Below the pieces are notes generated by a model. It ran no database searches. It was not told where the DNA came from and saw only the letters and a list, made by a program, of their open reading frames with translations. This document shows positions 33,682-46,000 of a stretch of 64,000 bases of DNA, piece by piece. Position 1 is the stretch's first letter. Every line of letters begins with the position of its first letter. The stretch is from Microstegium vimineum (Eukaryota; Streptophyta; Magnoliopsida; Poales; Poaceae), in NCBI GenBank assembly GCA_022036555.1, contig CM039129.1, forward strand, positions 33,696,051-33,760,050, written 5' to 3'. The position numbers and the translations under genes are program-made.

Positions 33682-33960
33682 ACTCCCTTTGTCCTCTGTA
33701 AATTATACTCTCTCTGTCCCTATTTCAGAGTCGTTTTGGCTTTCACCTAGATTCATGCACTATCTTCTGAATTTGGATGGAATCTCAGACTTATACATGC
33801 AGGGTGCATTGAATGAGGATAGTAAAAAGTAAGCTAGAACGACTCTGAAATAGGTACAGAGGAACTAGGACGCCTTGATTTTTATAGATATATACATTAT
33901 ACGTCTAGATACATAGTACAAGAAAATGCATCTAGAAAGGATAAAATAACTTGGAATTTA
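33682..33960. mobile_element. Worn Stowaway-like MITE hosting another
   Basis: The left end CTCCCTTTGTCCTCTGTAAATTATA and the sequence after the inner element (GGACGCCTTGATTTTTATAG) fit a single Stowaway-type body once the inner MITE is removed. The right end is not clear. Border approximate. Confidence 0.45.
33708..33865. mobile_element. Stowaway-like MITE (158 bp)
   Basis: Flanked by TA on both sides (33706-33707, 33866-33867). The left end CTCTCTCTGTCCCTATTTCA and the inverted right end (GTTCCTCTGTACCTATTTCA on the other strand) match over about 28 bases with few differences. Confidence 0.8.
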
Positions 33961-34413
33961 AAATGTATGCGGCCGAAATAGCGTCCAAACAAGGGTCGCT
34001 AAAAATATTGAAATAGTGTTGGACGGTCGGACACTAAAACTTAGTGGCTTACGGTCAGACGCTATATCTTGTATTGTCGTCCGACAGTCGGATGCTATTT
34101 TTATTTGGGTTTACCGTTTGACGGTCGGTCGCTAAATCTTGTTTTTTTGTGTTCACCGGTTGGTCGCTGTATTGATTTGGGCCTGTGCAGCCCAGTTCGG
34201 GCCTAAATATTAGTGGAGCCCAAATTGTTGCATGAACTGATGCATCCACAGTCAAAAAGGAAAAAAAAAGTGCCGCATCCCGCCCACGCCCTATCCGCCG
34301 CACGCAAGGAAACGCCGCTCCGCCAGCCCGGCCTCCCCTCCGCGCCCTCCGCGCCGCCCCGCGCGCCCATCCCGCACAGCCCTCCACGCCCTATCCGCCG
34401 CACGTAAGGAAAT

Positions 34414-34964
34414 TGCTGGAAAGATAGATAAAAATAGTAGATTCATTTGATATGCTTGGATATATGATTTACAACACCCTCGGTACATATTTATACCCCG
34501 GCCAGGGGAGTTGTAAGCAGACACGACTCTAACTTTCCTAAACAAAACTCCTATTTTAAAGGAAATAAACGACTCGTGCAAGAGTCGGACTCAAAATAAT
34601 CTATAATAATAATACTGACGTAAAGCACCAGCTTCCTTATCTGTCTCCCTTGCGATGAAACCTTCCATCGGCAAACCTCTTCCAATCTGCAACCTTCTTC
34701 TATTGCCATCGGCAGTTCTCTGCTGACGCCAGCCACGTCATCCTGCTTCTGTCGGCATCATCTATCATTCATCGGCAACATTCCTGTCTCTATCGGCAAC
34801 ATCCCCTTGCCTTCATCAACAGTGTCTTCATCAGCAACATTCTTGCCTTTATCGGCAATCTGACCGGTAATATCCCAATGCCGATAAGGAACGACAACTA
34901 GCCTTCTGCCGATCGGCACAATCCTTAGATCATATTGACATGTGCCAAAAAAACGGTGTCAACA
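34414..34964 (-). repeat. 3' LTR of the gypsy element
   Basis: 551 bp. It differs from the 5' LTR by about eight substitutions that I counted, all transitions, and by small indels including one of about 34 bp. Confidence 0.9.
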
Positions 34965-35324
34965 CATGCCCCCCAATTTCGGAGTATAAGATATCTTATG
35001 CACTGAAATTTCTTCTACTGCATCTCCTCCAAAATACCTGCACCACTTCCTCGACTATTGCACGTAAGCATTGCAGAGCCACTCTCACAATCCTTCGACT
35101 TGTATCTAAAATTTTCTTTTGTAGCCAACAAATTGATCGGCAGCCGTTCCCAGTGCACAAACTCTTCACTCAGCCTGCCGATGCCCCTCAAGTGTAACAG
35201 TTGAAACGCTAGGGCTCACCAAGTGCTGCTCCCAAGCCAAAATGCCCAAGGTCATCGACTCTAGTTACGCTATCGACAACATATTGACATCTGCCGATGG
35301 ATTCTCATATTTGCGCTTTGGCCT

Positions 35325-38300
35325 TCACTGCTTAACTGGAGATTTCCCTCTGAAAGGATTTTCATCGTGACACAAATCTTCTTGGCGCTCGCGCTGCATC
35401 CTCCTTCTTTGAGTCTTTGTAAGACCCTTGGGGCACCATTGAGGGAGCTTAGTTTTCCAAACAGGTTGGTACTGTTTCTTATTGCTTGTATCTGCACCAC
35501 TCCTTATGTTTGGATCTCTGGAAAATATTTTTTCATCGAGCACTCTTAGATCAGCCATTTCCTCAAGTTCTTCTTGACAAATACGCTTGTCAAGCCTGTC
35601 ATGTACGCTGAGCTTGCCCCCCAGCCGATCATGACCCTTTCCTTTGATCGGTCTGCCATAGTTTGATGCTCGATCGTTAAAACAAGGTTTCTTTTCTAAT
35701 CGATCGGCAGGGTAGTACCCATTGCATTCGGGACAATTATCGGCAGTGGGTAGTTTGATGTCTTCTTCCCAACAATAAACAAAAAGGGACACCTCCAATG
35801 ATCTTTATGCCGAAGCCACTCTTGGTACCTTTCTTCCTCTTGCCGCCGATATCGCTCCTCCTGCGATTGCCGATAATCTTGTCGTGGCCGCCTATGCGTG
35901 ATCACGACGCCATAAGACCTCCCGGCGTTACTGCTTTCATCGGCAACTCTTTTGCCTTTTCTATTATCGGCAAACTTCCTCCCTGTTACTTCATGCGCAG
36001 CTATCTGATGTTCAGGGTCTACCGATGCTCTTTTCTTGGCAGCTTCCGATGTCAACACCTTAGTCTTTCCACTGGTTTCCACCATGTTATTTGGAAACGT
36101 GTGCTGATCAATCTTCATTGGCTTCTGGGCCTTAGTATTTTCAAACTTGATTCGCCCAGATTCAATTTCTGATTGTAATTGTTGTCTAAAAACTTTGCAA
36201 TCATTGGTACTGTGCGAAGTTGCATTGTGCCACTTGCAATACTTGATCCTCCTGAGTTCTTCGGCCGATGGAATTACCTGGTTAGGCGTCAGCTTGATCC
36301 GCCCTTCTTGAAGCAATGGGTCAAACATCCTATCAGCTTTGGTGATATCAAAGGTGAATCTCTCAGCTTCTTTCTGGTCGAACGGACAAGATATCGCCTT
36401 TTTATTCTCTACCCATTCAACTAAACCGATACTTGCTTCTTCATCCGAATCTGTCTTCTTAGTTAAAGACACCTCCTCATCCCAATTTCCTCTAGGCTCA
36501 AAAACTTTGGTGTCTTGATCGGCAACCCTTTGCACAATATGGCTCAAGCTTTCGAACTCTTGAGACGCGTATTTGTCCCTGATGTGCGGCAGTAATCCCT
36601 GGCAGGCCAAATCCGCCAATTGCCGATCATCAAGTACTAAGCTATAGCACTTGTTCTTCACGTCTCGCAGTTTTTGCACGAAGTTTCCTACCGATTCATC
36701 ATTACGCTGCTTTAATTTGACCAAATCGGTGATCTTCTTTTCATGTATGACAGCAAAGAAGTATTTGTAAAACTGTTTTTCTAGATCGGCCTAAGTGATC
36801 ACAGAATTTGGAGGTAGTGAAATAAACCATATAAATGACGATTCAGATAACAATGACAAGAACAATCTTACCCTCAGTTCATCCTGCTGGCTGCCTCTCC
36901 ACATTGGATAATAAATCGGTTAATATGCTCCATTGTTGATATATCATCTTGACCAGAAAATTTGGTGAAATCTGACACTCTGTACCGATTTGGGAGAGGG
37001 ATCAAATCATACGCTGAAGGGTATGAAGTCCGATAAGAATATGTATCAACCTTAGGCTTGATACTGAATTGCTCTTTCGCCACTTCGGCAATCTTATCGG
37101 CCCAGTATGCATCTTGATCCTGCCGATGCACTGGCTGGATGTTGACTGGTTGAGCAGGTTGATGTACCTTCTCATCTCTTTGTGGTAAATAAACCAAACC
37201 GGTTGGTGCAGAGGCAACATCAATTCGCTGATCATGCATCGGTTGATTTGCTAATGGACCACCTTGAACGCCCACTGGAATATATTGCGAGAATAGAGGG
37301 TTTACCGGCTGGGACGCCGATGCATCATTATATAATCCCGATGGTAAGTGGTGGGGTTGGACCTCTGCCACTTGACATCCAGGTTGCGTCACCTATTGTT
37401 GAACATTATGCATCGGCTGAGTTGTCGGTGAGCAATTTTGAACGTCCACTGGGTTGTATTGTGGCATTGTATTCATCAGCTGATATGTCGATGTCTCATT
37501 GTGCACGTTCACTTGCGAATACTGCGGCGAAGTAGTACTTATCGGCTGATGTACCGATATTTCATTCTGAAGACTCGCTGGCGGATGATACTGCGGAGCT
37601 CTTGCCACTTGGTATCCAGGCTGCACAACTTGCTGCTGAATCGGTAATTGACCGATCCAACTTACATTAGATGTCATCGGCATATGACTTACCGATGGCT
37701 GATAACCAGCTGACGCTTGTTGCCCTTGTACCTTTGGATGATTGCCTTGATTTGCGGGTACCATAGCTTGAGCAGCCATTACCGATACATGCTGATTAAT
37801 AGTTGTCATGCCTTGTTGCATCGGTCAAGAATTTGCCGAAGGCCTCGCGTAGGACACTTCATGTACTGCCATCTGAAACCCTCCTGACGGCAATTGCATA
37901 TTTGAAGGCGTTGCAGTATAATGCGTCACCGGGATCATCGGTTGTACGGGCGCTACCGATGTTATGGGAGCCTTCCATGCTGCATCTTGCCTTGGGGACA
38001 ATCTAGGATTAGCAGCAAATGAATCTGGAGGCATACCGTATCCCCACCAGTTGACGGAAGTTGGTTGACTCTGGGTCACAGGTCAAGACATTGTTGACGC
38101 CACCAGATTTGTATTCAATTGAGTGATGTTTGCTGGCCTCGATCTTGGCGGCATGATCTCATCGGCAGATTGGTTCATAATCGGTGAAAACACCCTTGGA
38201 ACCGCCGATGGGATCGTAACAGATGCCGATCTGAGTTGATGATACACTGGACCAACATAATATGGTGTTTGTCCTTCCTTAAAAGTTTGCTTGACAGCAT

Positions 38301-38580
38301 TGTATACAGTATTGGACAGCACATTGGATTGGCTAATTAACACATGATCTAATGCAGAATTAACCATCTCTTGTAATTTACCAGGATTGGCGTCGAAGGT
38401 GACCTGCCGTGGATCTTGCTTCTGGATAGCTTCGCCGCTCCTGTTTAGGCTGAAGGACTTCAGATACAACTGTTTGTACTCCTCCATAGCCCGCTCCATA
38501 GCTTGCTTCTGATCATCTCTCAAATTTGCTTCGGAGACTTCAATGACACTCTTCGGATTGATCCCAGCAGTATCGCCCAT
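35325..38580 (-). pseudogene. gypsy gag polyprotein, decayed
   Basis: Gag forms the particle of LTR retroelements. The - strand frame opens at 38580 (MGDTAGINPKSVIEVSEANL). It has a long P/Q-rich middle, then a capsid-like region (VSDFTKFSGQDDISTMEHIN, later LADLACQGLLPHIRDKY), and a CKWHNATSHSTNDCKVF segment that looks like a CxxH..HxxxC knuckle. In-frame stops occur at about 38080, 37822, 37393 and 36790, and frames change near 36870 and 35700. Three of the stops lie where CGA, CAG or TGG would be one transition away. No pol follows. Codon positions are unusually rich in the word ATCGGC, as in the LTR. Confidence 0.85.
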
Positions 38581-38978
38581 TAAGCTTGTAATGGGCTAAA
38601 CCGTGGCTAACAAATGTGATATGGTCTGCCAAAAGAGGTGTTGAAGCAAAAAATCATCGGAATCTGCGAACACCTCGGGCTTATACCCGAAATCGATCTC
38701 CAAGGGTGTGCCAGTCGATTTGACTAGTTAATCGACAAGAACGATAAATAGAACAAGATCTGAACGAGACAACGGCGATGCGCCCAGATGTCAAGGCTCA
38801 AACCTGATCAGGATAACTAGAGTAGAGTTGAACGAGACGACAGCGATGCACCCGAACGTCAAGGCTCAGATTGCTCAAACGCGGAAATTGCAAGGGTTGA
38901 CGGAGGTCGATGAGATGCAGCCCGTCGAAACTTGAAGAACTCGTAGATAGACTAATACTAATGCGATAAAAGGTAAAT

Positions 38979-39560
38979 TGCTGGAAAGATAGATAAAAAT
39001 AGTAGATTCATTTGATATGCTTGGATATATGATTTACAACACCCCTCGGTACATATTTATACCCCGGCCAGGGGAGTTGTAAGCAGACACGACTCTAACT
39101 TTCCTAAACAAAACTCCTATTTTAAAGGAAATAAACGACTCGTGCAAGAGTCGGACTCAAAATAATCTATAATAATAATACTGGCGTAAAGCACCAGCTT
39201 CCTTATCCGTCTCCCTTGCGATGAAACCTTCCATCGGCAAACCTCTTCCAATCTGCAACCTTCTTCTATTGCCATCGGCAGTTCTCTGCTGACGCCAGCC
39301 ACGTCATCCTGCTTCCGTCGGCATCATCTACCATTCATCGGCAACATTCCTGTCTCTATCGGCAACATCCCCTTGCCTTCATCAACAGTGTCTTCCTGCC
39401 TCCATCGGCAACAAATCTTTGTCTTCATCAGCAACATTCTTGCCTTTATCGGCAATCTGACCGGTAATATCCCAATGCCGATAAGGAACGGCAACTAGCC
39501 TTTTGCCGATCGGCACAATCCTTAGATCATATTGACACGTGCCAAAAAACGGTGTCAACA
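38979..39560 (-). repeat. 5' LTR of the gypsy element
   Basis: 582 bp, homologous to 34414-34964, with an extra block of about 34 bp containing CCATCGGCAACAAATCTTTG. Confidence 0.9.
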
Positions 39561-41640
39561 GTAGGCCTGCTGGGCTGCCGGAGCCTGGACAGTCACCATA
39601 CTCGATGATTCAACTTACCGGCTGTACCGCAATCTGTGCTACACCGCCGCATCATCAGATATTCAGATCAGGCGATCAGTCGATCAGATACTTGCCCATG
39701 GAGGCACATGCCAGGATCCGGCGGATCCATGACATGGAGGCACCACAACCCCTGCTAGATCTATCTCCAATCTTTCTTATTCAACAGTTAAGTATTTGGC
39801 CATATATGTGAGGGAAAAGTTAAATATGTACCACCTAAAAGCTTGCTTATTGTCTTAATATGCCTTTGAAAAGGCCAGATCTGCATAGTTTGGAGATAGC
39901 TGCAAGTATTTTTATTGTTTGCATAGATAATGTCTTTCCACAACTAATTTTCGATCTAATTTGTTATGCTACACCCCACTGATGCAGAGAACTTTATTAT
40001 CTAATTAATCACCAGCTGACACAATAAAGAGATGACACCCTCTGGCATGTCCCAGGAAAAGAAAATGGCATGGTAAGATTATCATCTTAGTTCTTTCTGT
40101 AGTTCTTCTGCTTAATGTTGTTGAAGCCTATATAAAACTGAATTAGGTAATTTATCTACCCTTATTATATAGAGTGCTAGTACACTGAATTGTATTTGAA
40201 AAATCTTCCATGCAACTACAAGTAGACATTTATGCTAATGCTAGCAAACATGCTGGTATTCTCTTGTGTTGCGCAGCTGCATTTTGCATACAGCAAGTAC
40301 TCTTCCATAGTTATTTTTAGTATGTGATTTCTGTACAGTTTTGTTTGCTTGGAAGAAGAAAATGACATGGTAAGATCAGGCTACCAAGTGACAAGACTGA
40401 ATATTCTTATTCTTTTTGCTGTCCAGACAATATTTTAAATCTGAATCTGAACTAGTGCACTATCTTGCTGAAGTTTTCTGAACTACAAGAAGCACCGCAT
40501 TCTTTTTTTAGGGAAGAAGCTCTCCATATGCTTCGTTGTACATACTGAATATTTTTGTCCAACATAGAAGAGCATGTTTCTTATTCTGTAAAAGGAGCAC
40601 ATCCATACTTGTTTTTAGATTGTCCAAACCATTGCAGATATTTCTTGCATGGTTAGGGAATTCATTGGCACAACTAGAATTTGTATATAATTTTTAGCCT
40701 AAGTCCTAAGTTTTTTTATTTCTCTTTGTGACTACTAACTTTTATTTATTGGGCAGAACAGAACAGATATGCAGCCTATTTGTCCTTACTGAGCAGTGAC
40801 TGATACATATATATAGGGATAGTGTGTTAACATTTCCCTGCACCTTTGTGAATTAACATTTGGCAAGTACTCCTGCATAGAAATCTGAGCAATTTTGGTT
40901 CTTCAAGTATTATCATGTTCGATTTTATTTCTAAAAACAGTTTTGCTTAGATGAAGTAGCATTGCTGAAATCTTTTGTGATTCAGGCATTTAGCTAAATG
41001 ACTTGTGAGATCTAGCCAATTAAATTGTGGAGACTGTTCTGCTTAGACAATTTTGTCTTAACTATGTTTCAGGTGCTGTGGAAAACAGTTGACATCGCCT
41101 TCAATTGTGGACACAGATCGGCTTAGACGGAAGAAGAGATCGCCTTCAATTAAAAGGATTGATAAATCAATTATTCGTATAGTTCAAAGTGCTACCAAAT
41201 ATGCATACTCCGTTATAGTTCTTATCCATTTCTTGTACCAGTCAAGTTTTTGGTTGTACCATTGATTGATGTTTTTTTTTTTCAGGTGGGAGGTAATAGC
41301 GAGGTAGCATTTGGATGGAAGTGAACATGGCCAACATTATTTTGGACATCTTAAGAGATAAATGTTTTTGTTAAGATTTAAAGACAAACCGTATGCCATG
41401 TAACTAGTGAACATGGCTATGCATATATTTTGATGCCAAACCGTATGTCATGTAACTTATTTGTGTAAGTTGTGGAAAATGACATAAGACCAATGTTTAT
41501 GGATATAATATAATTATGAGCTATGATGAGCTTCATTGTCATGATTGTGTATTGTCCAAAATGGAATTGGTGATTTTATGGCTCATTGATTGTATGTTTG
41601 ATTATATGATTAGTATTGATCCTAAGGTTAATGTATAATT
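39561..41640. other. Interior of the CACTA-like element, no gene seen
   Basis: AT-rich with no coding frame above chance. Repeated words such as GGAAGAAGAAAATGACATGGTAAGAT and similar runs (40065 and 40350) suggest a small internal duplication. Confidence 0.4.
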
Positions 41641-41985
41641 ATGTTGTTAATTTTGTAAGTATGGACAACGTCTAACAGTTGGACGCTATATAATATGTAC
41701 TGTCAAACCATTGGTCGCTATAAGTTTATAATTAGTGTCGAACGGTCGGTCGCTATATCTTTAATGTACTGTCCGATGGTTGGTCGCTATAAGTATGGTC
41801 GGACGCTAAAACTTATAGCGACGCCACTTATAGGGACCGGACAAGTTGGACGCTATATGTTTATAGTGACCGTCTGTAGGTTGCTATATCGACTTATAGC
41901 GACCGTCTGTAGGACGCTATATATAGGTTGTGGTATAAAGGTATGATAATGAGAATGTGCTAGCAATGCCTTGTGTTCTTTAATA

Positions 41986-42224
41986 CTCCCTCCATCCCAA
42001 ATTGTAAGTCATTACAAGAATCTTGGAGAGTCAAAGTTTATAAGGTTTGACCAAATTTATATAATATAATAATAACATATTTGATACCAACAAAGTATCA
42101 TTAGATTCTTTATTAATTATATTTTCATACTATACATATTTGATGTCATAAATCTTTGGTCAAACTTAAAATGTTTTGATTTTCCAAGATTTTTGGAATG
42201 ACTTACAATTTGGAATGGAGGGAG
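41986..42224. mobile_element. Stowaway MITE (239 bp)
   Basis: TA on both sides. The left end CTCCCTCCATCCCAAATTGT is matched in inverted form by ACAATTTGGAATGGAGGGAG at the right. The body contains the usual GTCAAAGTTTATAAGGTTTG and its partner. Confidence 0.93.
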
Positions 42225-42226
42225 TA

Positions 42227-43096
42227 ATTTATAAGAATCCATGTGGGCTCAATGAAAGGATAAGGTTATTTAAGAAAATATTGGATGCTGCCCTTAATTT
42301 CTTGCATTGTATAATTGACATCCTATCAACAGCTACGATGACGTACTTATCTTTGTTTATGATGTAATAATTAAATTCTTATAGTTTTCAAAAAAATAAT
42401 TAAATTTATATCGTTAGCAAATTAGTGGGCCGTGGGGAATTTTAATTCTCTCCTCCTAGCAGAAAATTAAATGGCTACTCTCCACCAATGCAATGCAATT
42501 ACAATGAAGACGATTTCAATAATCTACAGTATACAGCTCAGGCGAAGCCCAAGATCCATAAGCATATTATATCTTTCCACATGTGGACCTTTAATAGGTT
42601 TTAACGGATTGAATGAAAACATAACAATGGACAGGGGAAAGTAGTTGAATGTAAGCCACCTAGAGCTTGACCACGGTGTAAGGAAAATGGCACCGAGCCA
42701 TTAGCAATTGTGGTGATTCAGTAACAACATGATCAATAGGATTAATGTAACATATAATGTTGCTCAATAGTATACAAGGTTTTAGTTCTATGGATGCAAT
42801 GATAGACTTGAGCAAGGCATTGGTGGGCATGATCAACACCTTAAGAATCTGTAATTATGTACACTGCAAGTCGGCGAAAATATAGAAGTTGTCTTAGTTC
42901 TTATCGTTGCTGGATTACAAGAATATGTAATTATGTACACTGAAAGTCAGCAAAAACCTCATTGAGAGAATGAGCTTAGTACCTTAGTCTCCTAATCTCC
43001 TACTCGGTCATCGTTTCATACTAAACCAACACCAGACCAAGACGTACCCAAGTCCAACAGCGGGAATAAGCTGCCATCAGAGTGGACGTACGCATG
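42227..43096. other. Region 3' of CAP-D3, no other gene
   Basis: Contains the 3' UTR of the - strand gene that ends at 43097. A 34-bp stretch (TGTAATTATGTACACTG..) is duplicated about 75 bp apart near 42850 and 42925. Confidence 0.45.
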
Positions 43097-46000
43097 CTAA
43101 CTCTCATCGTCCAACTCAAACGGCTGAAGCCGCCTGACCGACTCGAGGACACCGGGGCGGCGAGAGCCCGGCCCGGCGCTGCCCAGAATGGACTTCACCT
43201 TGGGTACGCTCATCGTGTGCAGCACCTGCGTCGGCGTCTTCCGGTTCACCTCCTTCAGCACCGACCTGACAGTGGCTCTCGCAGACGCATCACCACCAAC
43301 CGGGGACCTGCAGGTGCCGCTGGGACCGGGACCGGCCTCGGCCTGCGCAGCGGCCTTGCCCTTCCCCTTGCCAGCCTCGTACTTCTGCATGTCGTAGAGG
43401 AGCTCGCGCTGGAGCTGCTTGTCCGCCACCAGGATCTCCTCCATCTCGTTCTTGTAGTCCTTGAGCAGGGCGCGCAGGCACTCCATCAGGCACCCGATCA
43501 GCGGGCTGTTCTTGCTCTCCAGCAGCCGCTTCAGCTCGATGAAGATCGGGACCGCGATCTGGATCAGGTTCTTCTTCGCAACCTGGGTCACCGCCCTCCC
43601 TTTGGCTGCCAGGAGAGCACTGGCCGTCCCTCCACTCTCGCCGCCTTCGTCATCCATCTCGGAATTATCTGACAGGATGTTGGGGTGGATGCGCATCTCC
43701 TTGCAAGCCAGTATCTGCAGAGCATCCTGTTGAGAAAAACTAAAATCATCACCACTATGGAAAAATAGCAGCAGACAAAGCTATTTAGCTCTCCTAGTTC
43801 ATCATTTAACACACTAAGCATGTACCATAAGCATAAATCAAAGACCCAGGCTGCATATGCACATTACAGGTCAGTCAAGTGACAATCAGGCTATAAGCAC
43901 TCATCGATGTCAATGGTTGTAGATATTGATCCCCACCTGAAGTACAGCCCTTCCACCAGCATCATCAACACTGAGCAATCCATCACAAACAGCTGCCAAG
44001 ATCTCAGCACATAACTTGGCCGATGTGGCTAAAAGGTGCTCTGGTGCCATTTGTTTCAGCAAAGAGATATAGATGTGCATTCGTTTTGATCTTGACCTTT
44101 CGTCAGTGCCACTGCAAACAAAAAGAGCATCCTAAAATTAAGCTAGGAATGAAGCATCTTCCTTGCAAGGACTAAGGAGAACAGTTTCGGTTATTTTACC
44201 AAATAGCAAAAAGGGAAGGTCTTCTGTCTGAACTTCCCTGAGACTGAGAGTCGCTATATCCACCATGTCCAGTGCAATCGTTTAGAACAAACATAGCTTC
44301 AATAAAACTATTATATGCAAGGAGTGGCGCTTTAGCTACAAAATTTAAGCAGACGTTAATCAGTGACCTGATACGTGTTAGGCAGTGGGTTAAAACAAGA
44401 AAAGTTTAGTACAAAAATAAATACCTTTTAAGATGTTCCCAAAAAGGTAGTCAGCCAAATGCCTAATCTTCTCAGACTCATCAACTAAAGATGGCAGAAA
44501 CCGAAGGAAGAGAACCCCTCTCCACTTTACATAGTCCCTCTGGACAAAATAGCAGTCTCAGTAACCATGACCCAATATTCAAAACAAATCATTACAGAAG
44601 TGATTAGCACCTGCAGCAACTTAGAGAGTAGGATAAATGTTTGTCTCCGTACTACTTCACAGGGATCACGTAGTGATTTTGTTATTTTTGACATATAACT
44701 GCAGATACATCATAAAGGAGAGATCAGTTAAACACATTTGCAAATAAGACTTTAACTAATTGGAAAAAAAATATATGAAATATCTTCTTCATAAATCTGT
44801 GAAACGTAACTGATAAAATAGTCTTGACGCAAATCTATTTACTATTTCTGGAAGCCACAGAATAACTAGCATATGGGAGGACAGTTTTGATCATTAACCT
44901 TAATTGCCAACATAGTAACAGACTAACAGCTTCCTCTCCAACCTCTCCAATACCATCTGACAAGAATTCAAGCATGTTGCTACAATTCTTTAAAAAACCA
45001 AAAAAAGGAAAACAGCAGCAAAACAAGGTAGCCACGTTTCATTCACCAAAGAGTAGTCAGGATCAGCCGATTGTCTTAACAGTGCAAAGGTGGAAAAAGT
45101 TGAAGTAATAAATTTTATAAAGTGTGACTGTATAAGCAACATTCATTTTCTTGAGGGAGAAAGAATCTGAAAAACACATTCTGATATACAGGAACTGGGA
45201 AACATGCATATCTGATTGCAAGAAACAGTGACAAATTCTGAAAGGATGGTGATATTAATATCAGTGTGTATATGAAATTATGAATGAAGAAATATAAGCT
45301 CACCAGTCAACCAATGCAGTATAACGGACATAGAAGTCTGCCATTGCAATCATGATATTATTCCGAAGGGTAGCCATATCACTCCTCTCAAGCTCCTGAT
45401 TCATAGAAGCAGCATTGACTGTATATCCGTTAAGAGTAATCATGAGACCTGTGCAGAGTACATACCTGAACAAAAATTGGAATATACCGTTTGGCCAATT
45501 TGTCATCTACAAGGCATATTTTTGCTAATGTATCCCATGATTGTATATATAATGATGGAGCTAACTCTTTGAAAGAAATAGTCCCGCCAACAAGGTTTAT
45601 TGGCTTTGGCTCAGAACTTCCAGAAGTTACAATTGTGTGTAGCAAAGGGGTGATGTCCTTCTCATCGGCAGTAGGACAAGCTAGGATCAGTGATCCAACA
45701 GTGAACACAGCAACAACTGCTTCTGATGTTGACTTTGATGCAGATGTCTGTTTTTTCCCCTTGTGTTTGCCAGTCATAGGTGTAACGAAACTGTGACCCC
45801 TGGCTGATTCTGATGCCTCTTTTATGTACCGGTCAAGAATGTCAAAAGCACCATTGATAAGTTGCTGCGCCCACTTCAGGATCAGTGCATCACCCTCCTT
45901 AGCTGTTTTTGCTTTCCTTTTACATAAAGTTTTCAGTGATTTTACATGCGCATCAACCTGTTTATGCATGCATAAAAATTATGCTCCAGATATGGACATG

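Larger units (their letters stand above)
34414..39560 (-). mobile_element. Non-autonomous gypsy-type LTR element (gag only)
   Basis: Two near-identical LTRs (34414-34964 and 38979-39560) in the same orientation flank 4 kb that encodes only gag remains on the - strand. On that strand the LTR begins TGTTGACACCG and ends TTTCCAGCA, with the TATA box GGTATAAATATGTACC. A purine-rich tract TTGGGGGGCATG lies just before the 3' LTR. A standard TGGTATCAGAGC-type primer site is not seen next to the 5' LTR. No protease, reverse transcriptase or integrase frames were found. A clean 5-bp target duplication was not found. Confidence 0.88.
33965..41935. mobile_element. CACTA-like non-autonomous element (approximate borders)
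   Basis: Two clusters of short sub-terminal repeats frame this region: at 33970-34180 and at 41655-41935. Both hold variants of GACGGTCGGTCGCTATA, GTCGGACGCTA and TTATAGCGACC in both orientations. Such clusters are typical of CACTA (En/Spm) ends. The right border on the other strand reads CCACAACCTATATATAGCGT, near the canonical CACTA start. The left terminus is not clear and no transposase is visible. A gypsy element sits inside it. Confidence 0.45.

Noticed and set aside
34400..34414. A target duplication for the gypsy element (GTAAG/GTAGG)
   Set aside because: Four of five bases match but the position does not abut the LTR ends cleanly, so it is not claimed.
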